A DNA stretch of 64,000 nt from Desulfoluna limicola (GTDB lineage: Bacteria > Desulfobacterota > Desulfobacteria > Desulfobacterales > Desulfolunaceae), in assembly GCF_021654575.1 (NCBI RefSeq), contig NZ_AP024488.1:1178001-1242000 (forward strand), read 5' to 3'. Below, one piece after another: positions 9,285 through 18,162 of the stretch. Positions within the stretch are counted from its first letter, which is position 1; the number at the start of each line of letters is the position of its first letter. The translations under genes were made by a program, and so were the position numbers. The notes under the pieces were generated by a model. The model did no database searches and was not told the DNA's origin. It saw only the letters and a program-made list of their open reading frames with translations.

Positions 9285-10088
9285 ATGGCCATCGTCTACA
9301 GACCGGGGCGCATTCGGGGCATCGAGGTGCTCTCCTGCACGGATCCCTTCGAGTTTCAGCCCCATATTCATGATCGCTATGTGGTCTGGTTGAATACGGA
9401 GGGGGGAGAACATTTTCACGTCTGCGGGTCGTCAGATATACTTTCCCCCGGCAGTATCAGCGTCATCGAACCCGGGGTGGTCCACGCCAACCGGCCCTGC
9501 ACAGAGACAAACCGGCACCTTCGCAGCTTTTATATTGAACCCGGCTTTTTTGAAAACCTGTCCGAGCAGATTGGGGCTCAGCCATCTGCCGGGTATGAGT
9601 TCCGGCTCGATCCCATGAATGACAAACAGCTCTGGACCCAACTGGCTCTGCTACATGAGCTGATGCTTGGGGATGTGCCCGATCTTGAGCTGAGTAGCCG
9701 GGTGGTCCGGGTCTTCGGGGATTTCCTTGAACGGCATGGCCACCTTGGAAACGTGCCTCGGAAAGAGGGCTTGCCTGACATCCGCATAGACCGGGTGATT
9801 GAGTCTTTCCATGAAGGGTTTGAAGATCCTGTATCCTTGGAGAGCCTTGCCGAGATTGCCGGTTGCACCCAATATCACCTGATTCGTCTGTTTAAAGAGG
9901 CCAAAGGCATGACGCCCCATGCGTACCTGATGCAGATTCGTCTTGAAAATGCTCGCCGCATGCTGGAGAAAGGGGGCTCCATTCTGGACAGTGCCCTTGA
10001 CTCCGGTTTCTCCGACCAGAGCCACCTGACCCGGGCCTTCAGGAAGAGATACGGCCTGACTCCAGGGGCATACCGGCGATCGATATAA
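9285..10088 (+). CDS. AraC family transcriptional regulator with cupin sensor domain
   Basis: A 267-residue regulator. The N-terminal 150 residues form a cupin (HIHDRYVVW, GSISVIEPGVVHANRP) that would bind a small ligand. The C-terminal 100 residues are two helix-turn-helix motifs with the AraC signature (HLIRLFKEAKGMTPHAYL, ARRMLEKG, GFSDQSHLTRAFRKRYG). The start at 9285 follows AAGGAA at a good distance; an in-frame ATG at 9231 lacks one. The next gene, on the same strand 150 bp on, is an EamA-type exporter, a common AraC target arrangement, so it probably controls that gene. Confidence 0.9.
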   Translation: MAIVYRPGRIRGIEVLSCTDPFEFQPHIHDRYVVWLNTEGGEHFHVCGSSDILSPGSISVIEPGVVHANRPCTETNRHLRSFYIEPGFFENLSEQIGAQPSAGYEFRLDPMNDKQLWTQLALLHELMLGDVPDLELSSRVVRVFGDFLERHGHLGNVPRKEGLPDIRIDRVIESFHEGFEDPVSLESLAEIAGCTQYHLIRLFKEAKGMTPHAYLMQIRLENARRMLEKGGSILDSALDSGFSDQSHLTRAFRKRYGLTPGAYRRSI

Positions 10089-10238
10089 ATTCCTTTTCAT
10101 GTCAATTTTATTCAAGAAACGCGTGCAGGCATTGCGGTATCACGTTGTTGAGTGATCGTTGTGCTGCGCTTCTCGTGCGAGAAAGCAGTGAGGTGATGAG
10201 GGGTTGCGGCCTGACGGCCGGGGCCTGTAGATGACGAG

Positions 10239-11189
10239 GTGTCCGAATTGAAACCTTACCTGTACGCGTTTGGGGCTATTTTATGCTGGGCAAGCCTGCC
10301 GGCAGCTGTAGGGTCGGGCCTTGGCGGCCTGTCCACGGAAGAGCTCATGTTTTACAGTTTTGCCGCTGCGGCGGTGTACCTTTATCTTCAGAATGTAATT
10401 CTGACGAGATCTTTTCGCCTGTACATACCGGGGGTGAAACCGAGTCTGTGGGGGGCCGCGGGGATCTTCGGTTATCATTATGTGTACTACATGGCCATGG
10501 ACAATGCCCCATTGGCCGAAGCCGCTATCTTGGCCACCACCTGGTCGTTCTGGATCGTGGTCTTTTCGTCTGTGTTAGCGTATCGCAAGCTTAAGGGGAG
10601 CATTGTGCTTACGGCGTTGATGGGAATGGCCGGATCCGGGTTGGTCATCTCAGCTGGTGAATCCCTCTCCTTTGATGCCGCCTACTTGAAAGGGTATCTT
10701 CTGGCCTTGGCCTGCGGGCTGATCTGGAGCAGCTTTTCCGTGGCACTGCCCCGCATGGACTCCCGTGAGTGCCCCATGACGGCATTTACTATCTACACGG
10801 CCGTTATCTCTGCCGTGCTCTTTGGGGCAACCGGCCCCCATCCCGTGCCACCTTCATCGTCGCTGCTTTCTGCAGTCTATGTTGGGCTTGTCCCCTTGGG
10901 CCTCTCTTTCTTTTTGTGGAACAGGGCGCTATGCACTGGCAATCTCTCCATCATTGGTTTTTTGAGTTATCTGACCCCACCCCTGGCTGTCCTGCTGGTG
11001 GCCATCATCCATGGCCAGAAGGTTTCGGGGCAAGTGATTCTGGGAATGGGGGTGATTATAATGGCTGCGATTCTCGGGAAAGTGGCCGTGAACGAACCTG
11101 TCGATGAGCCGGAGGCAATCCGGTCAACGTTGTCTCCAGCGGTCCTGCCGGGGGCCAAGTTTTTGAAAAGTTTGATAAACAGGTCTTAA
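10239..11189 (+). CDS. EamA/DMT family transporter with repeat-derived C-terminus
   Basis: A 316-residue inner-membrane protein with ten predicted hydrophobic segments in two EamA halves, of the drug/metabolite transporter superfamily; it probably exports an amino acid or similar metabolite. The start is a GTG at 10239 without a strong ribosome binding site, chosen because the first membrane helix begins a few residues later. Oddly, the last 15 or so residues (AVLPGAKFLKSLINRS) are encoded by a fragment of the window's dispersed element in reverse orientation, so the native C-terminus has been replaced or extended. The preceding AraC gene is the likely regulator. Confidence 0.88.
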   Translation: MSELKPYLYAFGAILCWASLPAAVGSGLGGLSTEELMFYSFAAAAVYLYLQNVILTRSFRLYIPGVKPSLWGAAGIFGYHYVYYMAMDNAPLAEAAILATTWSFWIVVFSSVLAYRKLKGSIVLTALMGMAGSGLVISAGESLSFDAAYLKGYLLALACGLIWSSFSVALPRMDSRECPMTAFTIYTAVISAVLFGATGPHPVPPSSSLLSAVYVGLVPLGLSFFLWNRALCTGNLSIIGFLSYLTPPLAVLLVAIIHGQKVSGQVILGMGVIIMAAILGKVAVNEPVDEPEAIRSTLSPAVLPGAKFLKSLINRS

Positions 11190-11195
11190 AAATTT
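11135..11195 (-). repeat. Dispersed element, fragment 4 (overlaps coding end)
   Basis: A reverse-oriented right-arm fragment: CCAGCGGTCCTGCCGGGGGCC, then AAGTTTTTGAAAAGTTTGATAAACAGGTCTTAAAAATT, the same string found in intact copies. It covers the last codons and the stop of the EamA gene. Confidence 0.75.
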
Positions 11196-11273
11196 TTGCG
11201 GGGCTTTTTCTTTGGGCCTTTTACCTGAATGGTTGCAATTACTTAACACATTGAATGCAACAAGGAGATATGT

Positions 11274-11632
11274 ATGGCAGCGAACGTGAAACCTGTGGTG
11301 TCGTTTGAAGAGAGTTTCGGAACATTGGATATTCGTGTCGGACGGGTAACCGAGGTCGCTCTGGAGACCGGAACCCACAAATCGACGTACAAGATGGTGG
11401 TGGATTTTGGAAAGTTCGGAACACGGGTGAGTTATGGTCGCTTTACCAGTCACCCGGAAGAAGAGGTGAGAGGGCGCCTGGTGCTCGGGGTGCTAAACTT
11501 TCAACCCAGAGCGATGGGGCCGGTGAAATCTGATGTGCTGTTTTGGGGACCCAGTACCCCAAAGCGGAGAGCGGTGAGGCCACCTTTGTCTCTCCAATCG
11601 CCAATGCAAAAATTGGCAGCAAACTGTTTTGA
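11274..11632 (+). pseudogene. csaA: CsaA-like tRNA-binding-domain protein, frameshifted
   Basis: The first 80 or so residues match CsaA, a small dimeric OB-fold protein with export-chaperone-like activity: SFGTLDIRVGRVTEVALE, VDFGKFG and VLNFQPRAMGPVKSDVL are all visible. Around 11538-11547 (CTGTTTTGGGG) the frame is lost. The next frame continues perfectly with LGTQYPKAESGEATFVSPI and ends ANAKIGSKLF with a stop at 11630-11632, the normal CsaA C-terminus. One missing base explains this. As given, the protein reads out of frame to 11636. AAGGAG precedes the ATG. Either recent mutation or a base-call error. Confidence 0.85.
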
Positions 11633-12040
11633 ATGATTAGGTTGTGTCCAAAGGGATTCAAGGGGAGTCCATGACAGTTGCCGTTAGCGAATCGGAATCG
11701 TTTGGGCTGAGTGAAGGTGCTTTGCCTGGCAGGCTGATGGTTCCGGAAGACTTGATGGCAGGGCCTCTTCAGGTGGCCGTGAGGCGGCCGCCCACGCAAA
11801 GTCGGGGTATGTGTGTTGCCAATGTCAGGTAGAACACACGGGCGGGGGGGTGATCCGTAGGGGGCGTTCCATTTCACAGTGTCATGCTCGCACGGGTACT
11901 TGATGGGTGCAAGCGGGTGTTTCCACAACTTCCCACCTGCGGAAAAGAGGTTGCAGGGCATGCAAAGGCCACCGGCGATTCCTTTGATGCATGCGTTGCC
12001 GAAACCGCGGAGTCCCATGCCTTAAACAAGGCAATCCGGT
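11633..12040. other. Intergenic region without a recognisable gene
   Basis: The 400 bp between csaA and the next repeat copy hold short open frames on both strands, but none has a ribosome binding site together with a family match. It may be decayed sequence. Confidence 0.4.
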
Positions 12041-12260
12041 TAAAATCGCCACCGGCGGCCCTGCCGGGAGCCAAGCTTTTGCCCGATTTAAAAGGGCTGG
12101 GTTTGACAAACAGGTCTTTAGAAACAATCATGGGCAAACCTAAAACTAAGGCAAATGTGTTTTGACCCGAGGGACGAGGGGCAAAGCGCATTTGCAACCT
12201 GCCTTCAAGGTGGCACACCTTGCCGCCGGAGGCTTTTTTTTCCGAACTTTGACCACAGAA
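12041..12260 (-). repeat. Dispersed element, copy 5 (reverse)
   Basis: A nearly full copy in reverse orientation: ACCGGCGGCCCTGCCGGGAGCC, TTTGACAAACAGGTCTTTA, then TTTTGACCCGAGGGACGAGG, CTTCAAGGTGGCACACCTTG and CCGCCGGAGGC. The terminal inverted repeats are eroded. It lies just beyond the stop of the convergent amidohydrolase gene. Confidence 0.75.
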
Positions 12261-12268
12261 GGCTCTTC

Positions 12269-13486
12269 CTACCTGATTTTCTTCCCTTCCGCAAAAACAG
12301 CTTTTGGGAAGGCCCCCAGGTGAAACGGGCTCTTGTCCCAGACCACGAGGCTGGCGAGTTTGCCGGTTTCGATGCTGCCGAGTTGGTCGTCGATACCTAA
12401 AATAGTGGCGCTTTTGCCGGTGATGAGGCTGATGGCTTCGGCTTCGCTCATGCCCTGGATGAGAAAGTATTTTAGCCCTTCACGAAGGGTGGCGGCGAGG
12501 GTGACGGGGTGATCGCTCATGGTGGCGTAGAAGGCATCTGAGGCCATGATTTTGGCGGCGTTTTTGTATTCGGCGTGTTTGAGCTCCACCTTATAGCCGA
12601 CGGACCCGATGGGGCCGTAGACAACAGGGATCTCTTTTTCCGCCAGTCTGTTGAAAATCTCGGTGTGGAAGACATCGCAGGCGTGATCGCAGGTGACGGA
12701 GAGACCGTATTTGTCCACGAGCTTGATGAGGTAGAGGATGTCGTCCTCTTTGTGGACGTGTACCTTGGCGATCTTCTCACCGCTTAAGAGCTCTAAAAGT
12801 GCCTTTTCTTCAGGGCTGAAGGCGAGCTGGTACTCCCTGTCGATGACGTCGGCTTCAAAGGCGTGGTCTGTTTCGTTGATCTCCCCCTTGGCCTGTTTGT
12901 CGACGAGGGCATTGAGCTTTTTCTCCTTTTCAAGGGCGGCCTTCTCTTCTTTCAGGAGCACCTCATCGAAGCGCTTCTCGAGCATGGAATAGAGCCCCAT
13001 GCGGGTGGTGGGTCGATCGCCTTTCCAGTCGGTGGTGGAGCGGGGGTTGTAGCCCAGGGCCATTTTGTAGCCGTAGTCTTTGATCACCGCCTCGTCCCTG
13101 TATTTGGCAAAGTTCCGGATCACTTTGGCTTTGCCGCCGATGAGGTTGCCGCTTCCCGGAACCACGCAGCTGTATAGGACCCCGAAATCCACGGCATCGG
13201 AAAAAGCCCGGTCGTCAAAGTAGAGGCTGTCCACCGGATCCACCAGGGGCAGGATCTGATTGATCTCTTCGTTGGACTCGCCCTCCTGGTAGGGTTCCCC
13301 TTCTCGCTCCATGCCGATGTGGGAGTGGGGGTCGATGAAGGCGGGGGTCACCACGCCTTCCATGTCAAAGGGGGCCTCTTCATCGGAGAGGCTCACGATG
13401 CGCTCGTTTTCGATGGTGATGTACCGGTCTTTTGAGGCGCCTCCGTTCCCGTCGAAGAGGAGGGTGGCCTTGATGGTCATGGTCAT
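12269..13486 (-). CDS. Amidohydrolase family protein (imidazolonepropionase-like)
   Basis: A 405-residue cytoplasmic metal-dependent hydrolase. The metal-binding HxH is seen in FIDPHSHIGME near residue 63, later histidines in VHVHKEDD and CDHACDVFH, and the late aspartate in MSDHPVT; the end has the usual composite beta-sandwich (SIETGKLASLVVWD). It hydrolyses an amide or cyclic amide bond, but the substrate cannot be told from sequence. The start is uncertain: GTG 13495, ATG 13486 and ATG 13480 are in frame; I use 13486, after an AGGA at 12 bases. It stands alone between repeat copies. Confidence 0.87.
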   Translation of the reverse strand: MTMTIKATLLFDGNGGASKDRYITIENERIVSLSDEEAPFDMEGVVTPAFIDPHSHIGMEREGEPYQEGESNEEINQILPLVDPVDSLYFDDRAFSDAVDFGVLYSCVVPGSGNLIGGKAKVIRNFAKYRDEAVIKDYGYKMALGYNPRSTTDWKGDRPTTRMGLYSMLEKRFDEVLLKEEKAALEKEKKLNALVDKQAKGEINETDHAFEADVIDREYQLAFSPEEKALLELLSGEKIAKVHVHKEDDILYLIKLVDKYGLSVTCDHACDVFHTEIFNRLAEKEIPVVYGPIGSVGYKVELKHAEYKNAAKIMASDAFYATMSDHPVTLAATLREGLKYFLIQGMSEAEAISLITGKSATILGIDDQLGSIETGKLASLVVWDKSPFHLGAFPKAVFAEGKKIR

Positions 13487-13521
13487 GGTGGGCACAGTTC
13501 CTGGTTTGATGTTCTTGGTTC

Positions 13522-13708
13522 GTAACTATTCAGCTGAAAAATGCCTCCGGCGGCCCGGCCGGGGGCCAGGCGCTTGAAACGTATGATAAACAGTTTTGGA
13601 ATGGCCTTTCTTTTCCCCCATGGGCGAAGAAAGGCTATTCCAACCGGAGCGTTTTGCGACGCTTTTTTAAAAAAAAACGACCCGTCGGAGGCATGGCTGA
13701 CCGGTTAC
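13522..13708 (+). repeat. Dispersed element, copy 6 (rearranged)
   Basis: It starts with a perfect left terminus GTAACTATTCAGCTG and ends with GTCGGAGGCATGGCTGACCGGTTAC, a diverged right terminus. The middle is rearranged: the two GC arms are joined directly (CCTCCGGCGGCCCGGCCGGGGGCC). Next comes a long imperfect hairpin, TTGGAATGGCCTTTCTT with AAGAAAGGCTATTCCAA, near 13597-13643. Confidence 0.65.
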
Positions 13709-14220
13709 CTTGGTTCTTCGTAAAATGAATTCCCTTCTCTCAGGGCGATTATCATAAATTGTGACAGAACAAAGCAAATCATCGAGCTTTGGGATGGCCT
13801 GTTTCCCGTTTCTTGCCACTATACAACCGTTGAGGATGGATTGAAATGAGGAGAGGGCTTTGAGCATTGTATTCCCGGTTACAATACGTCAGAAACGGAG
13901 GCGAACGGTCGGGATTGGCGAATCGCAGGCATTCGCTATCAGCTTTCGAGGTGTTTTTCTCTGCAGTGGCTTCGCCACCCTCGCCGACGGAGGCTTTTTT
14001 ATGGAAATCCACACGAATGACGCTGAAAATCCCGCATTGGCTTCACAGGTAAAAGGGATTCGAGAGCAAGGCATATCAAGGTGATGTCGTAGTTTTTTAC
14101 TTCAAACCTTGATTAACGCAGCTATCGGATTCCTTCTGCCCGCCCGCAGGGTAAACATCTGTCTCCCGGTTGTTGTGCTCTTGATTTTTGACCAAAGGGG
14201 AGGCAGATGTTTATGAAAAC
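13709..14220. other. Intergenic region with no recognisable gene
   Basis: About 510 bp between copy 6 and the old-yellow-enzyme gene. There is a short stretch near 13965-14000 (TTCGCCACCCTCGCCGACGGAGGC) that looks like a decayed repeat arm. No gene is supported. Confidence 0.4.
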
Positions 14221-15324
14221 TTAGGCGGCTTTTTCCCGGTTCTGTATACAGTTGTTTCCGTCCAGGGTGAAGCACTGCCCGCAGGAGGTGCAGCGGGGCT
14301 TGACGGTTTTGTCGGCCTGCCACTTGTTGATGAGATCGGGCTCGCAGAGCAGGGGTCGGGAGAAGGAGAAGCAGGCGATGTCGGTGTCGGCCAGGAGCTT
14401 TTCCATGGTCTCTGTGGATCGGTTGCCGCCCACGAGGATCACCGGGGCGTCGATGGCGCCTGCGATCACTTTGGCGTACTCGCTGAAGTAGGAGTCGTTG
14501 GCGGGGAGCGTCACCTCGTAGGTGGTCTCTTTTTCGGTTTTTGGGGCCCGGAACACCGGCCCGCCGCTGATCTCGATGCCGGCGATGCCCATGTTGTCCA
14601 GCTTTTTGCAGAGGGCGAGGCACTCCTCGAAGGTAAATCCCTTGGTGCCCATGAAGTCGGAGCAGTTGAGCTTGATAAGGATGGGGAATTCCGGGGAGGT
14701 TTTTTTCCGGATGTTCTCGAAGATATCAAAGATGATGCGGGCCCGCTTTTCAGGGGTTCCGCCGAAGACATCTTCCCTCTGGTTGAAGAAGGGGGAGAGG
14801 AAGTGGTTCAGGAGGTAGCCGTGGCCTGCGTGCATCTCCACACCGTCAAATCCGCTCTCCATGGCTCGCTTGGCGGCATCGCCGAAGGCTTCGATGAGGG
14901 TCTGGATATCCAGGGGTGTCATCTCTTTGGGGGTGACGCCGGAGATTTTGTTGGTGACAGCCGAAGGCCCCCAGATCTCGCGTTCCTCGGCGTTGAACCA
15001 GGTAAAGGAGCCGCCGTAGACCAGCTGAAGGATGATCTTGCTGTCGTTGTCGTGCACCATGCGGGTCAACGGCTTGTAAGACTCGATGAAGGTGTCATCG
15101 TAGGCGCCGAACATCTTGGGGTTGGGCTGCTCGTCCTCAAGGACAAAGGCATACCCCGTGATGATGGCGGCGGATCCGCCCTTTGCGAGGTCCTCATAAA
15201 GGGCCATGACCTTGTCGTTGATGTGGCCTTTCTCTTCGGCGATTCCTTCCCAGGTGGCAGACCTCAGAAATCGGTTTTTCAGCTCAAGACAGCCAAGACG
15301 TGTGGGTTCGAAAAGTTCCTTCAT
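14221..15324 (-). CDS. Old yellow enzyme family NADH:flavin oxidoreductase
   Basis: A 367-residue FMN-binding TIM-barrel reductase. The N-terminus FEPTRLGCLELKNRFLRSAT is typical, the active-site segment DGVEMHAGHGYLLNHFLSP is intact, and the barrel ends near 335. The C-terminus has a cysteine-rich stretch (CTSCGQCFTLDGNNC) reminiscent of the start of the Fe-S region in longer 2,4-dienoyl-CoA-reductase relatives, but the FAD/NAD half is absent. AGGAGG precedes the ATG. It probably reduces an activated C=C bond of an enone or enoate; the physiological substrate is unknown. Single-gene unit. Confidence 0.9.
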   Translation of the reverse strand: MKELFEPTRLGCLELKNRFLRSATWEGIAEEKGHINDKVMALYEDLAKGGSAAIITGYAFVLEDEQPNPKMFGAYDDTFIESYKPLTRMVHDNDSKIILQLVYGGSFTWFNAEEREIWGPSAVTNKISGVTPKEMTPLDIQTLIEAFGDAAKRAMESGFDGVEMHAGHGYLLNHFLSPFFNQREDVFGGTPEKRARIIFDIFENIRKKTSPEFPILIKLNCSDFMGTKGFTFEECLALCKKLDNMGIAGIEISGGPVFRAPKTEKETTYEVTLPANDSYFSEYAKVIAGAIDAPVILVGGNRSTETMEKLLADTDIACFSFSRPLLCEPDLINKWQADKTVKPRCTSCGQCFTLDGNNCIQNREKAA

Positions 15325-15730
15325 TGTACCTCCTGAAACGTTTTGCAGCTTAGGGCCTGAGAAATAGGCAGCGGGTCAAGGAGCATGCCCACCTGCTGTC
15401 TCTTTGCAATGGCAACACCCTGCCATGGGGTTTCGGTGAGGAAACAGCCAACAGCGTCAGGTGTACGTTTGTGTACTTCCGAGGCCCTTGATATCAACGG
15501 GTTGCTTGTGCGTCGGAGTCGCTTTCATGGGTTGTCTTTTCATGAAAGGGAAACACAGGGGCTATAGCCTCTTGTGGCAATTATTTCAAGGTTTCCTGAT
15601 GTTTTCCTCTCGAAAGGAATGGGGTCGTGCGCAGTGATTATTTGAGATGTTCCCTATGGAAGGATGGTGCCGGGTTGATGTATACTGATGCATCATTTAT
15701 CCATCAATCACATAAGAAGGGATTCAGAGC
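15325..15730. other. Divergent intergenic region
   Basis: This 406-bp gap separates the divergent old-yellow-enzyme and methyltransferase genes and must carry promoters for both. I see no repeat copy and no convincing small gene. A TTGATG...TATACT pair lies near 15676-15688, about 50 bp before the methyltransferase start, but is only weakly promoter-like. Confidence 0.4.
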
Positions 15731-16972
15731 ATGGGGAGGCCCGATATGGCGGACAGACCCTTGGCAGGCAACGCAGATGTGGAGGTGTGCCTTCGCTGGA
15801 TCAGCGAGGATGCATGTCACGTCGAACGACTTTTTATTGAGAAATTCAACTTCTGGCGCGATATCGTGCCGAGAAAGCTTGTCTTGCAGATGGATGGTTG
15901 GAAAGAGGGGGAGACGATTCGTGAGTCCTTTGAACCCGGCGAGTTGATTCCGCAACGATCTGAGGGACTCATGGTCACCGTTAACCGAAATCAGGTGGAC
16001 TCGACGTTTGAAGGCCACCCCATCACCCTCATTGCGGGGGCTTTTTTCCCCAGGGGCATTGCGTCAAAGGCTCTCATGGTTTTTCCCCAGGACATCCGGC
16101 CCATGCAGATTGTCAGCGTTACCGACGACCAGGTCGCCGTGAACCTGAACCATCCTCTGGCGGGGCTGCCGCTGGAGCTTTCCATGCACCTCCACCGGAT
16201 TGACGACGCAGATCGCGCATCGGGCGGTCGCTGCAATGAGATCGTCGAGTCCATCACAAACGGTGGGCCCGGCATGCAGGCGCTCTTCGATGCCCCGGCG
16301 CCCTGCATAGACGGCACGCCCTTGAGGCGGGTGGATGAGGGCGATGACGCTCGGTTCTATGAGGATCCTCGACTGGTGCAGCACATGGATGCCGAAGCAG
16401 AACGGCAGGTGAGCCGTCTCTACGGCCGCCTGATTCCGCAAGGGGCGGATATTTTGGACCTCATGACAAGCTGGAACTCCCATCTACCGGAATCGCTTGC
16501 CTCCAGCCGGGTTGTGGGGCTCGGTTTGAACGAAGAGGAGCTTCGAGTGAACACCGCCCTTTCGTCTTATACCCTTCAGGACCTCAACGCCAACCCTGTT
16601 CTTCCTTTCGAAGATGAGGCGTTTCACGCCGTCATCTGCACCTCCTCCGTGGAGTACGCCATTCATCCGGTGGCTCTTTTCAAAGAGGTGGCGCGTGTCT
16701 TAAAGCCTCGTGGGGTCTTTATCGTGACGTTCACCGACCGCTGGTTCCCCCTTAAAGTGACCCTTCCCTGGCCCCAGCTTACCTCGTTTGAGCATATGGG
16801 ACTTGTTCTGGAGTATTTTCGGGCAGCGGGTGACTTTGCAGAGTATCACACCGAGTCCAGGCGGGGGTGGCCAAGGCCTTTGGATGATAAGTACTTTCCC
16901 GAAAGGCTGAAGGCTGACCCGCTTATGGCTGTGTGGGGGACAAAGGTCCGGCCCCGGACACTCGAGTCATAA
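15731..16972 (+). CDS. SlyD-like domain fused to a class I SAM methyltransferase
   Basis: A 413-residue protein in two parts. Residues about 70-165 look like a SlyD/FKBP-type fold: GELIPQRSEGLMVTV, GAFFPRG and especially AVNLNHPLAGLPLELSMHL, which resembles the SlyD NHPLAGxxL motif. Residues about 220-380 are a class I methyltransferase with ILDLMTSWNSHLPE, VVGLGLNEEEL, LPFEDEAFHAVICTSSVEY and LKPRGVFIVTF. The glycine-rich SAM loop is unusual (DLMTSW instead of DxGxG). Substrate unknown. The start could be ATG 15731 or ATG 15746 (MADRPLAG). The fusion reading is inference from motifs. Confidence 0.75.
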   Translation: MGRPDMADRPLAGNADVEVCLRWISEDACHVERLFIEKFNFWRDIVPRKLVLQMDGWKEGETIRESFEPGELIPQRSEGLMVTVNRNQVDSTFEGHPITLIAGAFFPRGIASKALMVFPQDIRPMQIVSVTDDQVAVNLNHPLAGLPLELSMHLHRIDDADRASGGRCNEIVESITNGGPGMQALFDAPAPCIDGTPLRRVDEGDDARFYEDPRLVQHMDAEAERQVSRLYGRLIPQGADILDLMTSWNSHLPESLASSRVVGLGLNEEELRVNTALSSYTLQDLNANPVLPFEDEAFHAVICTSSVEYAIHPVALFKEVARVLKPRGVFIVTFTDRWFPLKVTLPWPQLTSFEHMGLVLEYFRAAGDFAEYHTESRRGWPRPLDDKYFPERLKADPLMAVWGTKVRPRTLES

Positions 16973-17082
16973 AACCTATCATCAGGGATTCCGACCACCT
17001 TGACAGCCAGGGAATAGGAAAACGGGGAGACATCGTTACGCAAAAATGAAACAGAGCTCTTACCAAGAGCGATTACGATACC

Positions 17083-17200
17083 TTACCCTCCACGCGCATG
17101 GCTGAAAAGCGAGTGCCTCACGGTGACCTCCATGTATTCGCCATGGGGTTTCAAGGTGCCCTTACCCTGGCCGCCGGAAGGCAGGTCGTGATGTGGCTTT
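17083..17200 (-). repeat. Dispersed element, fragment 7 (degenerate)
   Basis: Recognisable pieces only: GGTTTCAAGGTGCCCTTACC followed by GGCCGCCGGAAGGC, resembling the reverse CTTCAAGGTGGCACACCTTGCCGCCGGAGGC end. Strongly diverged. Confidence 0.4.
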
Positions 17201-17314
17201 TGATTTGCCGGTTGCTGAATGGGGCATCGGGTTGATACAGTCCATGCGTGTTGTGGCCAGCGAATGCTCATCTCCATCCCTGAACCCATGAGAGGACGTA
17301 AAGTAAGGTATCCC

Positions 17315-17770
17315 ATGTATCATTTGAGACAATTCATGTTCTGTTTTTTTGTGGCGATTTTTCTCACGGGCTGTGCCACTTCGTCGAAACCCGCCGGAGA
17401 GATGGACCGTGCCGTTGAAACACCTCCCTCGATCATCGGTTCATGGAAAGGCATCCGTTCCGACGGTGTCGCGATCAGGTATCAGTTCAAAGCGGATGGA
17501 TCAATGGTGTGGGGTATCGGGGACAGGCCGCCCATTAAAGCGGTCTTCACGTATGACGGCTCCGAGACTCCGGCAGCCGTGGATATCTTTGGATTTCAGG
17601 TGCCTCAACTCCAGGGGTTTCGGTACCTGGGTATCGTCGAGACCCTGGGCGACTCCCTTCGTTTTGTCGGAATCCCCACAAAGAACGGCCTCACCATCCA
17701 GGGTGATGTTGCGATGAGGCCGGAGCGATTTCCACCGGATGCCATGTGGTTTGAGAAAGCCACGCATTAA
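17315..17770 (+). CDS. Small lipoprotein of unknown function
   Basis: A 151-residue protein with a lipoprotein signal (MYHLRQFMFCFFVAIFLTGC; lipobox cysteine at residue 20). The rest is a compact beta-rich domain (IIGSWKGIRSDGVAIRYQF, KADGSMVWGI), resembling lipocalin-like or META-like domains that report a quantity such as free energy of ligand, but I do not recognise the family. The start at 17315 is set by TAAGG 6 bases upstream; longer in-frame starts would spoil the signal peptide. Confidence 0.75.
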   Translation: MYHLRQFMFCFFVAIFLTGCATSSKPAGEMDRAVETPPSIIGSWKGIRSDGVAIRYQFKADGSMVWGIGDRPPIKAVFTYDGSETPAAVDIFGFQVPQLQGFRYLGIVETLGDSLRFVGIPTKNGLTIQGDVAMRPERFPPDAMWFEKATH

Positions 17771-17850
17771 AGACGGGGGGTGAGGTTGGCGTGGGTGTTT
17801 TATGTGTGGTCAACCTCACTTCGGGCGTGCTTAGCCTTTAAGGGGGAGGC

Positions 17851-18162
17851 TTACGGGCGAATAGGGTCCGGAACGACGGGGGACGGCCCCCAGAGCTCAC
17901 ACGTCACGTGGTTTGCATACTGATACAGCTCGGTCCTCACGGCCTGCACATCGACACTATCCTGCCATGTCGAAAAGTCTGACATACTTCTGAATTCATA
18001 CGTGCAAACAATTTGTCTGTCCGATGCCACTGTTCGATAAGCCCGGAACTCCTGGACACCGGGGACCTTAATGAGTCGCCCGATTGCCGTTGGCGACCAG
18101 GTTGTGTACCCTTCCTTTTCAGCATTGGGAAGCAAATCCCATTTCATGACGTAGATGACCAT
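17851..18162 (-). CDS. Dimeric alpha-beta barrel (ABM-like) protein
   Basis: A 103-residue protein. The pattern MVIYVMKWDLLP, a helix, VPGVQEFRAYRT, VCTYEFRSMSDFSTW and a final helix is that of the dimeric ferredoxin-like alpha/beta barrel superfamily (antibiotic biosynthesis monooxygenase/EthD-type). Function is unknown; such proteins are small cofactor-free oxygenases, dechlorinases or binders. AAGGAG lies 7 bases before the ATG at 18162; a longer frame to 18246 has no such site. Confidence 0.75.
   Translation of the reverse strand: MVIYVMKWDLLPNAEKEGYTTWSPTAIGRLIKVPGVQEFRAYRTVASDRQIVCTYEFRSMSDFSTWQDSVDVQAVRTELYQYANHVTCELWGPSPVVPDPIRP

Noticed and set aside
11884..12165. Frame of 93 codons after csaA
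   Set aside because: Its second half is repeat-derived and the first half has no homology features or ribosome binding site.
14188..15336. Plus-strand open frame of 382 codons opposite the old-yellow-enzyme gene
   Set aside because: It mirrors the minus-strand gene, has low-complexity Gly/Glu/Val composition and no family signal; a GC-skew shadow.
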